The notes under the pieces: model-generated
The model's input: only the letters and a program-made list of their open reading frames with translations
Told to the model about the DNA's origin: nothing
The model's database searches: none
Translations under genes and position numbers: made by a program
Part shown: positions 26,339-36,266 of the stretch, piece after piece
Position numbering within the stretch: position 1 is the stretch's first letter
Layout: the number at the start of each line of letters is the position of its first letter
Assembly (NCBI GenBank): GCA_045540015.1
Contig: JAZQGP010000004.1
Span: 31,852-95,851 of the forward strand
Direction: 5' to 3'
DNA: 64,000 bases
DNA from: UMGS1387 sp045540015
GTDB lineage: Bacteria; Bacillota; Clostridia; Oscillospirales; CAG-382

Positions 26339-27193
26339 TTACATTCTTTTGCGGATAAAGCCGCATTTTTTGCAGGTATCGAAAACAGCCTTTTTGCTGT
26401 CAAAGCCTTCTCTAAGCTTTGTTGCAAGAACACCCGAGAGCATATCCGAAAGCGCGTCTGTTTCTATGTTTCCCATGCAAAGCGAACCCTCACTGTCGAT
26501 ACAGCAAGGAATAACCGTGCCGTCGCATAAAACGCCGAACTGGTCTTTAAGCGCATAACAGCGTACATTTCCCTTTGCCTCATTCTGTTCATGCCACTCA
26601 AACCTGTTTGCATATTCCAAAAACAGCTTTTCACGTAAGCGATAGCCTTTTGTATTTTCCTTCCACTCACCGCAAAACTTCTCGTGAAGCCTATTTTCGA
26701 TTTCTCCGTTAAGAGTGTTTTCCGCTCCACTGTTCCAAAGCCTGAACACCGACACAATGCCCTTTTCCGCAGCTTTTTCGCAAAAATCAAAGCACGCGTC
26801 AAGATATGCGTTTTTATCTAAAGCAGGGTTTGCTTCCAGTGCATGAAGCGACACGTTCACCTTATGAAGCGCTTCTTTTGAGAGCAGAATGTCTGCACAT
26901 TCGCAAAGTTTTGTGCCGTTTGTTACAAGCACCACTTTTAAATCGTGTTTTTGGGCTTCATCAAACATTTCCGATATTTCGGGATGCAAAAGCGGTTCTC
27001 CGAGGACGTGAAGATAGATGAAGTCTGTATATGCCTGTACCTTGTCAAGCACTTTTTTAAAACGCTCAAGGCTCATAAATTCCTTTTTGCGATTAGTTCC
27101 CGCACAAAACGAGCATGAAAGGTTGCAGACATTTGTTATTTCTATGTAAACCTTGCGAAAAGGTTTTTCACGGTTTATATTCACACTTCCCAT
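26339..27193 (-). CDS. Radical SAM protein with SPASM-like C terminus
   Basis: The protein (284 aa from the chosen start) has the radical SAM cluster motif CNLSCSFC near residue 24, then FIYLHVLGEPLLHPE and VVLVTNGTKL. The cysteine-containing C-terminal part (FGVLCDGTVIPCCIDSEG, CKKCGF) resembles SPASM auxiliary cluster domains. The substrate is unknown. The longer frame (from 27292) overlaps pgeF by 95 bases; ATG 27193, four bases after the pgeF stop, is more likely but has a poor ribosome site. Confidence 0.85.
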   Translation of the reverse strand: MGSVNINREKPFRKVYIEITNVCNLSCSFCAGTNRKKEFMSLERFKKVLDKVQAYTDFIYLHVLGEPLLHPEISEMFDEAQKHDLKVVLVTNGTKLCECADILLSKEALHKVNVSLHALEANPALDKNAYLDACFDFCEKAAEKGIVSVFRLWNSGAENTLNGEIENRLHEKFCGEWKENTKGYRLREKLFLEYANRFEWHEQNEAKGNVRCYALKDQFGVLCDGTVIPCCIDSEGSLCMGNIETDALSDMLSGVLATKLREGFDSKKAVFDTCKKCGFIRKRM

Positions 27194-27197
27194 TGCT

Positions 27198-28070
27198 TCA
27201 AGAGTCTTTTCCGGTTTTGACTGCCGACAGAAACGTTCCCGAATGACCGCCGCTTGCTCTGTGCGAGAAAAACGGTTTTTCTCCGTTTTCAATTGTGCAG
27301 CAGGTGCATATGCCCGATGCTTCTATGTTCTGTGAGGGTACGCCTGCATTTTCAAGAAGCGTTCTGTTAATAAGTGCGAGATTTGCATGTTTCTTCTGTG
27401 AAAGCGAACATATTGACAGGCTTACAAACATATTGTCCGTCATTTTTGAAATGCCCCTGATATCAAAAAGCAGCTTTACTGCATCGTAAACCTCGTCGCC
27501 TACCTCATAGCAGCAAGCACCTATACAAGGGCCAATTGCGCAGATAATGTCTGACATATTATTGCAACACAGCATTTGTGCCGCTTTTGCTGCAATGTCG
27601 TTGACTGTTCCTCTCCAGCCTGCGTGAACGGCACACACGTCGCCGGTTTTTTTGTTGCCCAGTAAAATCGGAGTACAGTCTGCAGTTTTCACGCATGCGG
27701 TATTTACGGCGGAATTTTCTGCTTTCACAAGCACTCCGTCATACCCGATACTACTCTCGCGCAAGATTTCAAGTCCTGCGTCCTTGTCGGTTGCAACTCT
27801 GACGGTGTTTTCATGAACCTGCTTTGCCCCGACCGCGCTTTCGGGAGAGCTTTCTATTGCAGAAAGTGCAATACGGTAGTTTTCACGCACGTTTTCGGTG
27901 CTGTCGCACATACCGTTTTTATCTTTTCTGGTAAAGCTCATGTTAAGGCTGTCAAAGCAAGACGAGCTTACTCCACCGTATCTTGTGAAAAAAGCATTTT
28001 CAAAGCCGTTCTGCAAAAGAAGAGTGCTTCTGTAGTAAATGACGCTGTTTTTCTGACACTTTTCAAACAC
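27198..28070 (-). CDS. pgeF: Multicopper-type purine nucleoside phosphorylase / laccase-domain protein
   Basis: The protein belongs to the YfiH/PgeF family (290 aa), known to act on purine nucleosides and peptidoglycan precursors. Motifs in order are GAKQVHENTV, TADCTPILL, VCAVHAGWRGT, AIGPCIGACCYEVGDEV, ICTCC and FFSHRASGG, which hold the conserved His and Cys zinc ligands. Translation begins with GTG 28070 eight bases after GGGAGG. It heads a small operon with the radical SAM and EamA genes. Confidence 0.93.
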   Translation of the reverse strand: MFEKCQKNSVIYYRSTLLLQNGFENAFFTRYGGVSSSCFDSLNMSFTRKDKNGMCDSTENVRENYRIALSAIESSPESAVGAKQVHENTVRVATDKDAGLEILRESSIGYDGVLVKAENSAVNTACVKTADCTPILLGNKKTGDVCAVHAGWRGTVNDIAAKAAQMLCCNNMSDIICAIGPCIGACCYEVGDEVYDAVKLLFDIRGISKMTDNMFVSLSICSLSQKKHANLALINRTLLENAGVPSQNIEASGICTCCTIENGEKPFFSHRASGGHSGTFLSAVKTGKDS

Positions 28071-28181
28071 AGCTTTTCCTCCCGTTAAAACAAATTATAA
28101 TTTATGACACAATACATGGGCGACCGGTTCTGGCCGCCCGACTCTTTTATAAAAAATATGCCGAAAAAACAAACAAATCAC

Positions 28182-28808
28182 TTATGAAAGTGAGGTTCTT
28201 CCCTCTATTGCTCTGTAAAGCGTAAGCTCATCTGCATATTCAAGGTCGCCGCCGACGGGGATACCGTATGCAAGACGCGAAATCTTTACTCCAAAAGGCT
28301 CAAGCAGCTTTGAAATGTACATTGCCGTTGCATCGCCCTCAACACTCGGATTCGTTGCAAGGATTACTTCGATTTCGCAAGCAGGGTGTTTATCTGTCAA
28401 GTCCTTTACACGCGAAACGAGAGGGGTAATTGTCAGCATTTCGGGAGTTTTTCCGTCAAGCGGAGATATAACCCCGTAAAGCACATGGAAAACACCTCTG
28501 TACTCGCTTATTCTCTCAACAGCTCCGACATCTCTGGGATTTTCGACAACGCAGATTGTTTTTTGGTCGCGTTTTTCATCTGCACATACAGGGCAAACCT
28601 CGCCTTCCGAAACGTTCTGACAAATACTGCAGCGTGTAACGCTCTTTTTTGCCGAGAGTATTGCTTCCGCAAAATCGTTTGCCTGCTCCTCCGACAAGTC
28701 AAGCACGTGGAATGCAAGCCTGTATGCACTTTTCTTTCCTATACCCGGAAGACTGCGAAAATGCTTTGCAAGTCTTTCCAGCGGCGTAATGTATGATATC
28801 TCCGACAT
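28182..28808 (-). CDS. recR: Recombination mediator protein RecR
   Basis: The 208-residue protein works with RecO and RecF at single-strand gaps. The helix-hairpin-helix LPGIGKKSAYRLAFHVL is at the N terminus, the zinc finger CSICQNVSEGEVCPVC at about 60, and the Toprim domain follows (VVENPRDVGAVE, ATNPSVEGDATAMYI). The end reads GIPVGGDLEYADELTLYRA, as in RecR proteins. The usual dnaX partner is not adjacent. It lies between the glycosyltransferase and pgeF genes. Confidence 0.96.
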   Translation of the reverse strand: MSEISYITPLERLAKHFRSLPGIGKKSAYRLAFHVLDLSEEQANDFAEAILSAKKSVTRCSICQNVSEGEVCPVCADEKRDQKTICVVENPRDVGAVERISEYRGVFHVLYGVISPLDGKTPEMLTITPLVSRVKDLTDKHPACEIEVILATNPSVEGDATAMYISKLLEPFGVKISRLAYGIPVGGDLEYADELTLYRAIEGRTSLS

Positions 28809-28847
28809 AGCTCTCCGTATAGCGCTTTTGTGCGCTGTTTCTAAAAT

Positions 28848-29951
28848 TTATTTTTTCTCTGTAAGACAAGTGTAAATATCAAAAATCTCATTGTATACTT
28901 TTTCGGGACTGAACTTTTCCCGTATTGTTTTTGCGCAGTTTTTTCGGCATTCGTCGTATAGCTCTGAGTTTTCGGCAAGCATTTGTATTGACTCTGCCAT
29001 GGCGTCTGTGTCACCGTATTCGACAAGCTTTCCGCAGCCCGTTTCTTCATTTACGATATCGCTGTTTCCGCCTACATTCGTTGCAACGACGGGAAGTGAG
29101 GCATTAAGCGCTTCGAGGATTGCAAGGCTGAGGGATTCGTGACTTACTGATGAGTTGACATACAAATCCGAACCGAAAAGAATGTTGTACGCATCCTTTC
29201 TGAAGCCGAGAAGCTTTATTTTATCCGAAAGTCCCTTTTCTTCAACCTTTGTTTTTATATCCTCAAAAAGCTCTCCTTCTCCTGCGATAAGAAGCACAAA
29301 ATCGCGCTTTATACTTTTGCAAAGCTTTTCAATGCTGTCAACGAGAAACTCAAGACCTTTTGAAGCATGGAATCTTGCAAGTGTGGATATGACAAAGGTG
29401 TCATCGGCGATTCCGAGCTCCTCTCGTATTTCCGACTTGTACCTTCCTTCTTCATTAGGCACAACTCCGTAAGGAATAACGGAGATTTTTTTCCTCGGAT
29501 ATCCGTTTGCACAAAGCTGCTCTTTTCCGCTTGTGCAGATTGAGATAATCCTGTTTGCATGTGAAGCGACAAGCCTGTTTGAAATTCTCCTTGAAAGACT
29601 GTCCTCATACGTCAGATGACTTGTAAAAACTATTTTTATTTTTCTTTTGCAGAACAGGCGTGAGAAAAGCGCAATATACAATTCCTTCGGATACTGTACA
29701 TGTATAATATCTATTTTATTCTCACGGCAAATCCGCGCAAGTGTTTTAGCCGCCTTTAAATCAAACAGCCCTTGCAGATCAAACTGAAATGTGCTTATTT
29801 TTCTTTCCGCCATTTTTTCGGAAAGATAACCCGGGATATTGTATGCAAAATAACATTTTGCCCTTTTGTCGCTGTACTGCTCGACAAGATTAAGTACATA
29901 CTTTTCGGCACCGGCTTTTGCTGCACGGTTCACAAGATACAGAATTTTCAT
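28848..29951 (-). CDS. Glycosyltransferase family 4 protein
   Basis: This is a retaining GT-B glycosyltransferase (367 aa), probably adding a sugar to a lipid or polysaccharide at the inner membrane face. The N-terminal domain has NRAAKAGAEKYVLNLVE and IDIIHVQYPKELY. The C-terminal nucleotide-sugar domain has STLARFHASKGLEFL, LLIAGEGELFEDI and the catalytic region SVSHESLSLAILEALNASLPVVATNVGG. ATG 29951 follows GGAGGAG directly; the longest frame starts four codons earlier inside that site. No other envelope genes are next to it. Confidence 0.92.
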   Translation of the reverse strand: MKILYLVNRAAKAGAEKYVLNLVEQYSDKRAKCYFAYNIPGYLSEKMAERKISTFQFDLQGLFDLKAAKTLARICRENKIDIIHVQYPKELYIALFSRLFCKRKIKIVFTSHLTYEDSLSRRISNRLVASHANRIISICTSGKEQLCANGYPRKKISVIPYGVVPNEEGRYKSEIREELGIADDTFVISTLARFHASKGLEFLVDSIEKLCKSIKRDFVLLIAGEGELFEDIKTKVEEKGLSDKIKLLGFRKDAYNILFGSDLYVNSSVSHESLSLAILEALNASLPVVATNVGGNSDIVNEETGCGKLVEYGDTDAMAESIQMLAENSELYDECRKNCAKTIREKFSPEKVYNEIFDIYTCLTEKK

Positions 29952-29996
29952 AAACTCCTCCAAAGGCTTTTAGTTATCTGTATGTTTATTGTACTG

Positions 29997-31997
29997 CTAT
30001 TGTTGCAAATAGTCGTCGATGGCGTTCTTTAGTTTTTCAACAGCTTGGGCGAGAGTGACGTTTTTAAGCTGCGCTCCTGCCGCGTCAAAGTGACCGCCGC
30101 CGCCGAGCTTTTCAAGCACCAGCTGAACGTTTATATTTCCGTCCGAGCGAGCTGAAACAGTAACCTCGTCTTGTATCATACAAAGTACAAACGATGTTGA
30201 AACACCTTCAACAGACAACAGCCTGTCTGCCGCTTTTGCCGCAACGATTCTGTCTTTTCCGTCGGCGTCGCCCTCATATACCGAAATTGCAATACAGTCA
30301 CGGTAAATCTGTATGTTGTTTTCAAAAACAGATTCACGCATGAAGGTCTGGATATTGGTTCTGAACAGCTTTTGTGCTTCAAATGGGCTTGCTCCTTCGG
30401 AACGAAGGTAAAGTGCGGCTCCAAAGGTTCCGACTCCAGTGTTTTTGGTGAACTGCTTTGTATCAAGAATAATTCCGGAAAACAGAAGATTTGCTTCGGC
30501 CTGTGTCAATGTACCCGGCAAAAGCACCTGCTCAAGAATTTCACACATAAGCTCTGAAACCGAAGAAGAAGCAGGCTCAATATACTGTCTTACCGGCTCT
30601 CTTACAAGCTCTCCTGTTTTTCTGTGATGGTCAATTATAATGAAGTTTGCCGCGGATTCATAAAGCTCGGGAACTTCAAAAAGAGCAGGGTTATTGACAT
30701 CACACACAATAAGCAGGGTTTCAGAACGGAGAAGCTCCTGCGCGGATTCACGGTCTACAAACAAATCCGCGTATTCCTTGTATTCTTTTTTGCCGCGCAT
30801 ACTGTTGAATATGGGCTTTAAATTATAGTCATGAATGTTTACTACGACATTTACGGGCTTTCCGAGATACTTTGCAAGTCTGGAAACCGCAACACAAGAT
30901 GCAACCGAGTCATGGTCGGCATATTTATGTCCCATTACAATTACGTTTGAGCTCTTATTGATAAGCGCGCAAAGCTCATTTGCAAACACTCTTGAGCGAA
31001 CCTTGGTCTTTTTCTGAACACCCTTGGAACGTCCGCCGTAGTATTCGGTTGCTTTTCTTGTCTTTACAACTGCCTGATCGCCGCCTCGCTGCAGCGCGTG
31101 GTCAAGTGCAACACGGGAGGCTGCTTCCTTTTCTGACAGTGTGCCGTCTGAGCAGGCAATTCCGACAGAAGCCGTAAATTGCATTACAACATCGTCAACC
31201 GTTATGCTTCTGATTTTATCCAGGATTTCAAATTTGTTCTCACAAAGTTCTGCGAGATACTTTTCCTCAAAAATAATAATATATTTTTCCCTGTCGTACT
31301 CCTTGACTATTCCGTTTATTGAAGCACTCCACTTATCAATTTCGCTTCCGATAACCGCAAGCGCCGTTCTTGTTTTATCCTGAACAAACTGCATTGCTTC
31401 CGAGAAATTGTCAATTACGAGAAAAGCTACAAGTGCATTCTTTTCGGAAAGCTCATGTTTTGCCTTTAAAAGGTCTGTTTTGTCCTGCCACACTGTTATG
31501 CAGTACTGCTTTCCCGAGGATGCGGCAAGAGTGGTTGAAACTTCATACTGTACGCCTGAAAGAGCAACAAACACCGGAAGTGCGTCTTCCCTGAAAAGTC
31601 TTGAGGGAGTAAGCGTGTGATTTATCTTTTCGGCAAGGCTTTTTCCGTATAGTGTTCCTTTTATATCGGCTGCGGCGGCAAACGCCCTGTTATACCATGC
31701 GATATCGCCGGACTTGTTAATAATTACAACAGGCAGAGTGCTCTGCATTACATAATCAAGAGCAAGTCCCGAGAGCATCGGGCTTTCGCTTGACAGCTTG
31801 GTTTTCTTTCTGTCGTATCCGAGATAGACCGTCACTGCCGCAACATACAGTACCCCAAGGCACACAGATGCTGCAAAGAGCAGGTTTCCCTTAACTATGC
31901 CGGTGACTGCAAACGGCAACAGCATACACAGTGCAAATATTACCGATTTCTTTGTAAGCGCCTTAATTAAAAGTTCTTTTGCTTGTTTCAAATACAT
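29997..31997 (-). CDS. gdpP: Cyclic-di-AMP phosphodiesterase GdpP
   Basis: This membrane-bound enzyme hydrolyses c-di-AMP (666 aa). Order of parts: two membrane helices (about 18-60), a PAS domain (about 75-180, VVIINKSGDIAWYNRAF), and a degenerate GGDEF domain (about 180-310). A DHH domain follows with VMGHKYADHDSVAS and FIIIDHHRKTG, then DHHA1 with LGGGGHFDAAGAQ. All parts of the family are present. Start choice among GTG 32000, ATG 31997 and TTG nearby is uncertain. The upstream YybS-like membrane protein is its usual neighbour in Firmicutes. Confidence 0.94.
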   Translation of the reverse strand: MYLKQAKELLIKALTKKSVIFALCMLLPFAVTGIVKGNLLFAASVCLGVLYVAAVTVYLGYDRKKTKLSSESPMLSGLALDYVMQSTLPVVIINKSGDIAWYNRAFAAAADIKGTLYGKSLAEKINHTLTPSRLFREDALPVFVALSGVQYEVSTTLAASSGKQYCITVWQDKTDLLKAKHELSEKNALVAFLVIDNFSEAMQFVQDKTRTALAVIGSEIDKWSASINGIVKEYDREKYIIIFEEKYLAELCENKFEILDKIRSITVDDVVMQFTASVGIACSDGTLSEKEAASRVALDHALQRGGDQAVVKTRKATEYYGGRSKGVQKKTKVRSRVFANELCALINKSSNVIVMGHKYADHDSVASCVAVSRLAKYLGKPVNVVVNIHDYNLKPIFNSMRGKKEYKEYADLFVDRESAQELLRSETLLIVCDVNNPALFEVPELYESAANFIIIDHHRKTGELVREPVRQYIEPASSSVSELMCEILEQVLLPGTLTQAEANLLFSGIILDTKQFTKNTGVGTFGAALYLRSEGASPFEAQKLFRTNIQTFMRESVFENNIQIYRDCIAISVYEGDADGKDRIVAAKAADRLLSVEGVSTSFVLCMIQDEVTVSARSDGNINVQLVLEKLGGGGHFDAAGAQLKNVTLAQAVEKLKNAIDDYLQQ

Positions 31998-32067
31998 CAC
32001 TTCCGTCTGAATTTCCGAATACGTTCGGATTTTCCTGATATGTCAATAAAATAAATATTTACAAAAG

Positions 32068-33219
32068 CTATTTATCCTTTTTTTCAAACAGTTTTATTCT
32101 TTCCCTGAAGTTTACTATATACACGCCCACGAAAGCAAGCATTACGAAAGAATAAACCTGTACGATACCCGATATTATCACAAAACCCACTATCATAAGC
32201 AATACGCTTGCAAATGGGTGTATACCGCGCTTTTTCATAAAGCGGTATATGCTTTTCAGTGCGATTATGTCAAGAAGCGGTGTGAGCATAATAACAAGGT
32301 TTACGCTTGTTATTATAGCCGCAGCGGGAAATCTTATTATACTGCCGAGAATTGCTATAAAAACAGCCGCATTGAAAACGCGCGCAGTAACACCGCTGAC
32401 TGTGTATTCCCACGGCTCGTTTTCTCTTGAAAGAGCAATGCCGCCGCTTTTTGCAAACACTCCCAAGAACGCAATTATTACAAATGCACCCATCATTGAC
32501 ACAAGTGCAATGATTGCCGGAAGACACGAACGTAAAACAGACAAAAGAGCATCAACACCTGTTTCAAGAATGGGCATCAGCGTTTCTTTTGTTATTTCCT
32601 CCTGAGATACAACGCCCGAAAGTGCAGTCTTGAACATATTGAGAAACTCTTCGTTACTAAGCGCAGTTCCGTAAACGGATAAAACAGTTTCACGGATTGT
32701 TCTGAAAACGGAATTTATCTCTTCAATGACAAGAGCGGGTGAAAAATATCCGTTTTTCGTTACAGCCATAACACAGAGTGAAACAAGCACCATAATTGTA
32801 AACACAACGCATATGCCTATAAGCATAACTGTTTTGGAATGCTTTTTTATACAGCAGTAAAACATAAATGCAGCAACAGCAACCATGCCGGATGCGCAAA
32901 TCAGAGTATCGGCAACACATGCGCTTCCCGCACTTTTAACTGCACCCGAAAACAGCGCAATTAAAAATGCTGCAATTGCTCCAAGGAGAGGGATTGCTCT
33001 TGCCGTATTTGACCTTGCCGTAATAAGCGATGTGCAATATGCTGCCGGAAAAATAAGCATTATAATAAGAGAAAAAAGCGTGCTTCTTCCGGAAATTGTG
33101 CTACTGAGAATAACATACAGCGACAAAAGGGAAATAATGGGCATTACAAATGCTGCAAAGGAGTTTCTCTTTGCCGGAGATGTTACGTTGTTTTCCTGCG
33201 GTGTCTGATTGTTTTCCAT
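32068..33219 (-). CDS. YybS-like DUF2232 integral membrane protein
   Basis: The 383-residue polytopic protein has about eight to nine hydrophobic segments after a polar N terminus (MENNQTPQENNVTSPAKRN). A conserved-looking C-terminal half follows with IYRFMKKRGIHPFASVLLMI. It probably belongs to the DUF2232/YybS family, because yybS lies directly before gdpP in Bacillus and here too. The molecular role is not known. ATG 33219 is preceded by AAGGAGACATAA. Confidence 0.8.
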   Translation of the reverse strand: MENNQTPQENNVTSPAKRNSFAAFVMPIISLLSLYVILSSTISGRSTLFSLIIMLIFPAAYCTSLITARSNTARAIPLLGAIAAFLIALFSGAVKSAGSACVADTLICASGMVAVAAFMFYCCIKKHSKTVMLIGICVVFTIMVLVSLCVMAVTKNGYFSPALVIEEINSVFRTIRETVLSVYGTALSNEEFLNMFKTALSGVVSQEEITKETLMPILETGVDALLSVLRSCLPAIIALVSMMGAFVIIAFLGVFAKSGGIALSRENEPWEYTVSGVTARVFNAAVFIAILGSIIRFPAAAIITSVNLVIMLTPLLDIIALKSIYRFMKKRGIHPFASVLLMIVGFVIISGIVQVYSFVMLAFVGVYIVNFRERIKLFEKKDK

Positions 33220-33258
33220 TTATGTCTCCTTAACCCTACCGAAATTGCAAGTGTCTTA

Positions 33259-35820
33259 TCAATGACAGCTTTCCCAGTTATATCCTGTTCCTGTTGCTAC
33301 TTCAAGCGGAACGGAAAGTGTTGCCGCGCCTGTCATTTCTTCGCGTAAAATTTCAAGAGCTCTCTGAGCATGTTTTTCCTCACATTCAACTATAAGCTCG
33401 TCGTGTACTTGAAGAATAAGCTTTGCGGAAAGCTTTTCTTCTTTCAGTCTGTCATATACGCGCACCATTGCTATTTTTATAATATCTGCCGCGGTTCCTT
33501 GAATGGGTGCGTTCATTGCAACTCTCTCGCCAAAAGTTCTGGTTTTAAAAATTCTCGACTTGATTTCGGGAACGTATCTTCGTCTTGCAAAGAGTGTTGA
33601 AACAAAGCCGTCTTCAAGAGCCTGTTTCTTTACGTTATCAAGATAAGCCTTAACGCCGGGATAATTTTCAAAATATCTCTCAATATAGCTTGCCGCCTCT
33701 TTTTTGGTAACCTTTATATCGCCTGCAAGCGAGAAATCGGAAATGCCGTAGATTATACCGAAGTTTACCGCCTTTGCTTTCTTTCTCATGTCGGAAGTAA
33801 CATCGTTTTCCGATACTCCGAACACTTGAGAAGCTGTCATTGTATGGATATCCCTGCCGTCAAGGTAAGTCTTAATCATATTTTTGTCACCCGACATTGC
33901 CGCCATAAGACGAAGCTCTATCTGGGAATAGTCTGCATCAATAAGCACTTTTCCGTTTTCGGGGATAAACACTTTTCTTATTTCGCGTCCTTCAGCGGTG
34001 CGTATCGGTATATTTTGCAGATTCGGTTCTGCAGAGGAAAGGCGTCCCGTCAGAGTAAATGCCTGTTTGAAATTTGTGTGAAGCCGTCCGTCATCACCTA
34101 TTGCCTTTAATAGTCCGTCGGCATATGTGCTTTTAAGCTTTGCGACGGTTCTGTATTCGAGAATTGCATCTATTATCGGATGATGCTCGCGCAATTTTTC
34201 AAGCGTTTCGGCATCTGTTGAATAGCCTGTTTTGGTTTTCTTTGGTGCAGGAAGTCCGAGACGTTCAAACAGAACCTCGCCGAGCTGTTTTGGGGAATTT
34301 ATATTAAATTCGCCTTCTGAATATCCGTAAATCTCCTGCATACGAAGCTGAATCTTTTCATCAAGTTCTTTTCCGTAATTTTCAAGAGCCTTTTTATCAA
34401 CGAGAAAGCCCTCATGCTCCATATCTGCAAGCACAATCGACAGCGGAAATTCAACGTTATAAAGCAGGTTTTCCTGTCCGTTTTCCTTTATGCGTGTACT
34501 AAGCTCATCTTTCAGCTCACACATAAAGTCAAGCACCGATGCAAAAATCTTTTCGTCGTTGTCTTTTTCACCGGAAAGAGCTTTTCCTGCAAAAAGACGG
34601 TCGCTTGTAACAACGCTCGACGGGTCAGCAACATAAGAAGCGAGCATAATGTCAAAGAATTTTGCTTTTATTTCGTATCTGCCGAGAGAATACAGATATA
34701 CCTGAAGCGATTTTGCATCATGAAGCGTTATATCCTTATTCTCATCGCACAAAAGCGCGGTTATATTTTCTGCGTTTGCAGGCAGAGAAAAATATTTTCC
34801 GTCTGCTTTTATATAAATTCTGCCGCTGTCAAAATCAAAGTAAGCACAAAGACAGGCTTCTGTTATATCAGCTGCTGTTTCGACACGGCTTATTTTAACG
34901 GTTGAAAGTGTATCTGTCTGAAAATCGTCGTCAAAAAGACTGCCCTGCGTATTTTTTTCGAGTCCGAGACGTTTTATTACCGAGAACAGCTCCAGATCTT
35001 CGCAAAGCGACATGAGAGAAGCCCTGTCCATTCCCGTATATTCAAGGTCGCAAAGCTCTGCACCAATTGGCGCATCCAGCTTTATTTCGGCAAGAAATCT
35101 GCTTGCAAATGCCATTTCCCTGCCTTCATCGAGCTTTGCTCGTACGCTCTTTGTAAGTCCGTCTGCTTCGGGAAGCTCTTTATACAGATTTTCAACCGTT
35201 CCGAACTGCTTTATAAGTCCGAGTGCGGTTTTTTCGCCTATGCCGCGAACGCCGGGGATATTGTCCGAAGAGTCGCCCATAAGCGCTTTTAATTCTATAA
35301 GGTCATGAGGTTTTAAGCCATCATATTTTTCTGCAATTACGGATTCATCCGTAACAACTGTTTCCTTTGTGGAAACATACAGCACAGAAACATTATCACG
35401 GACAAGCTGATACGAGTCACGGTCACCCGTCATAACATATACGTGTGTATTCTCATCACCGAAAGACGAAAGCGTTCCGAGAATATCGTCTGCCTCAAAG
35501 CCTTCACAGGTAAGAATATGAAAGCCGAGATATTTTCCTGCGTTTTTTGCAGAGTCAAGCTGTTCATGAAGTTCCTCGGGCATGCCTTTTCTGGTTGCCT
35601 TATAAAAGTCATACGCTTCATGTCGGAAGGTCGGCTTTTTAAGGTCAAAGCAAAGTGCGGCATAATCGGGTTTTATGTCATCAAGTGCTTTTGTGAGCAT
35701 GTTTATAAAGCCGAAAACGGCGTTTGTATTTCTTCCGTCACGTGTTGTAAGTGGTTTTACGCCGTAAAACGCACGGTTTATAAGGCTATTGCCGTCAACG
35801 GCAAGCAGTTTTTTTGGCAT
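33259..35820 (-). CDS. polA: DNA polymerase I (proofreading-deficient type)
   Basis: This is the repair and primer-removal polymerase, 853 residues. The 5'-nuclease domain has LLAVDGNSLINRAFYG, EGFEADDILGTL and MGDSSDNIPGVRGIGEKTA. The middle domain has lost the exonuclease acidic residues (YFDFDSG where DTE-type motif I is expected). The polymerase domain has DADYSQIELRLMA, RKKAKAVNFGIIYG and LQVHDELIVEC. ATG 35820 follows AGAGGA at six bases; the upstream frame extension runs into the repeat region. A repeat-filled spacer lies upstream. Confidence 0.96.
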   Translation of the reverse strand: MPKKLLAVDGNSLINRAFYGVKPLTTRDGRNTNAVFGFINMLTKALDDIKPDYAALCFDLKKPTFRHEAYDFYKATRKGMPEELHEQLDSAKNAGKYLGFHILTCEGFEADDILGTLSSFGDENTHVYVMTGDRDSYQLVRDNVSVLYVSTKETVVTDESVIAEKYDGLKPHDLIELKALMGDSSDNIPGVRGIGEKTALGLIKQFGTVENLYKELPEADGLTKSVRAKLDEGREMAFASRFLAEIKLDAPIGAELCDLEYTGMDRASLMSLCEDLELFSVIKRLGLEKNTQGSLFDDDFQTDTLSTVKISRVETAADITEACLCAYFDFDSGRIYIKADGKYFSLPANAENITALLCDENKDITLHDAKSLQVYLYSLGRYEIKAKFFDIMLASYVADPSSVVTSDRLFAGKALSGEKDNDEKIFASVLDFMCELKDELSTRIKENGQENLLYNVEFPLSIVLADMEHEGFLVDKKALENYGKELDEKIQLRMQEIYGYSEGEFNINSPKQLGEVLFERLGLPAPKKTKTGYSTDAETLEKLREHHPIIDAILEYRTVAKLKSTYADGLLKAIGDDGRLHTNFKQAFTLTGRLSSAEPNLQNIPIRTAEGREIRKVFIPENGKVLIDADYSQIELRLMAAMSGDKNMIKTYLDGRDIHTMTASQVFGVSENDVTSDMRKKAKAVNFGIIYGISDFSLAGDIKVTKKEAASYIERYFENYPGVKAYLDNVKKQALEDGFVSTLFARRRYVPEIKSRIFKTRTFGERVAMNAPIQGTAADIIKIAMVRVYDRLKEEKLSAKLILQVHDELIVECEEKHAQRALEILREEMTGAATLSVPLEVATGTGYNWESCH

Positions 35821-35839
35821 AGGATCCTCTCGCTTTCTC

Positions 35840-35937
35840 ACGCTTCTTGAAAGAAGCTTAGCACTTACTTTCTTGAAAGAAAGTAAGCAAAGAACTTTTG
35901 AACGGTGAAATTGATGTTTAAACAACATCAATTTCAC
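35840..35937 (+). repeat. Hairpin plus 33-nt palindrome module, copy c
   Basis: A small hairpin (CTTCTT-GA-AAGAAG) is followed by CTTACTTTCTT-GA-AAGAAAGTAAG at 35864-35887. A 33-nt palindrome comes next at 35905-35937 with arms GTGAAATTGATGTT/AACATCAATTTCAC. Copies a and e have the same order. Here the module lies upstream of polA in the opposite orientation, the only copy not placed behind a stop codon on its own strand. Confidence 0.8.
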
Positions 35938-36009
35938 AACTCACCTTATTGTTATTTCAATTGAAACTTAAACAACAACAAATTAACTTTTTATATTCTT
36001 GTTAGTATT

Positions 36010-36240
36010 ACCGATGAGGGTAGTTAAGCCACCACGGCGAAAGAAGGGAAGTCAGCGGAGATTTGGAAGGGTGAAATTGGAGATAATGTGAAGCTTTTCA
36101 GGTTTAGAAAATAGCATAACTCCAAATCGAGCCATCCCTTCTTTTTGAGTGGCGCCTTTGGGTACTTTTCAGCGTTGAAAAGTACAAAGAAACAAGCAAC
36201 AGCTTCAAATTTATCAATCTCGGTCGGTAAGGTAATAAAA
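36010..36240 (+). repeat. Structured intergenic repeat, copy c (subtype 2, plus orientation)
   Basis: This runs GAGGGTAGTTAAGCCACCAC, GATTTGG/CCAAATC pair, CGAGCCATCCCTTC, hairpin GTACTTTTC-AGCGTT-GAAAAGTAC and the CGGTCGGTAAGGTAATAAAA box. It is an inverted copy of 9990-10330. The hairpin differs from that copy's GTACTTTCC/GGAAAGTAC by a paired change (C-G to T-A), so pairing is preserved. It fills the gap between rbgA and polA. The ORF here (36.02-36.26 kb, minus) is not conserved in the other copy. Confidence 0.72.
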
Positions 36241-36266
36241 TTTGCTTTTAATCCACCAAACACAAA

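Noticed and set aside
28115..28160. GC-rich hairpin between recR and pgeF as a terminator
   Set aside because: The stem is good (GGGCGACC-type) but no T run follows in either direction; function unclear, so it is not listed.
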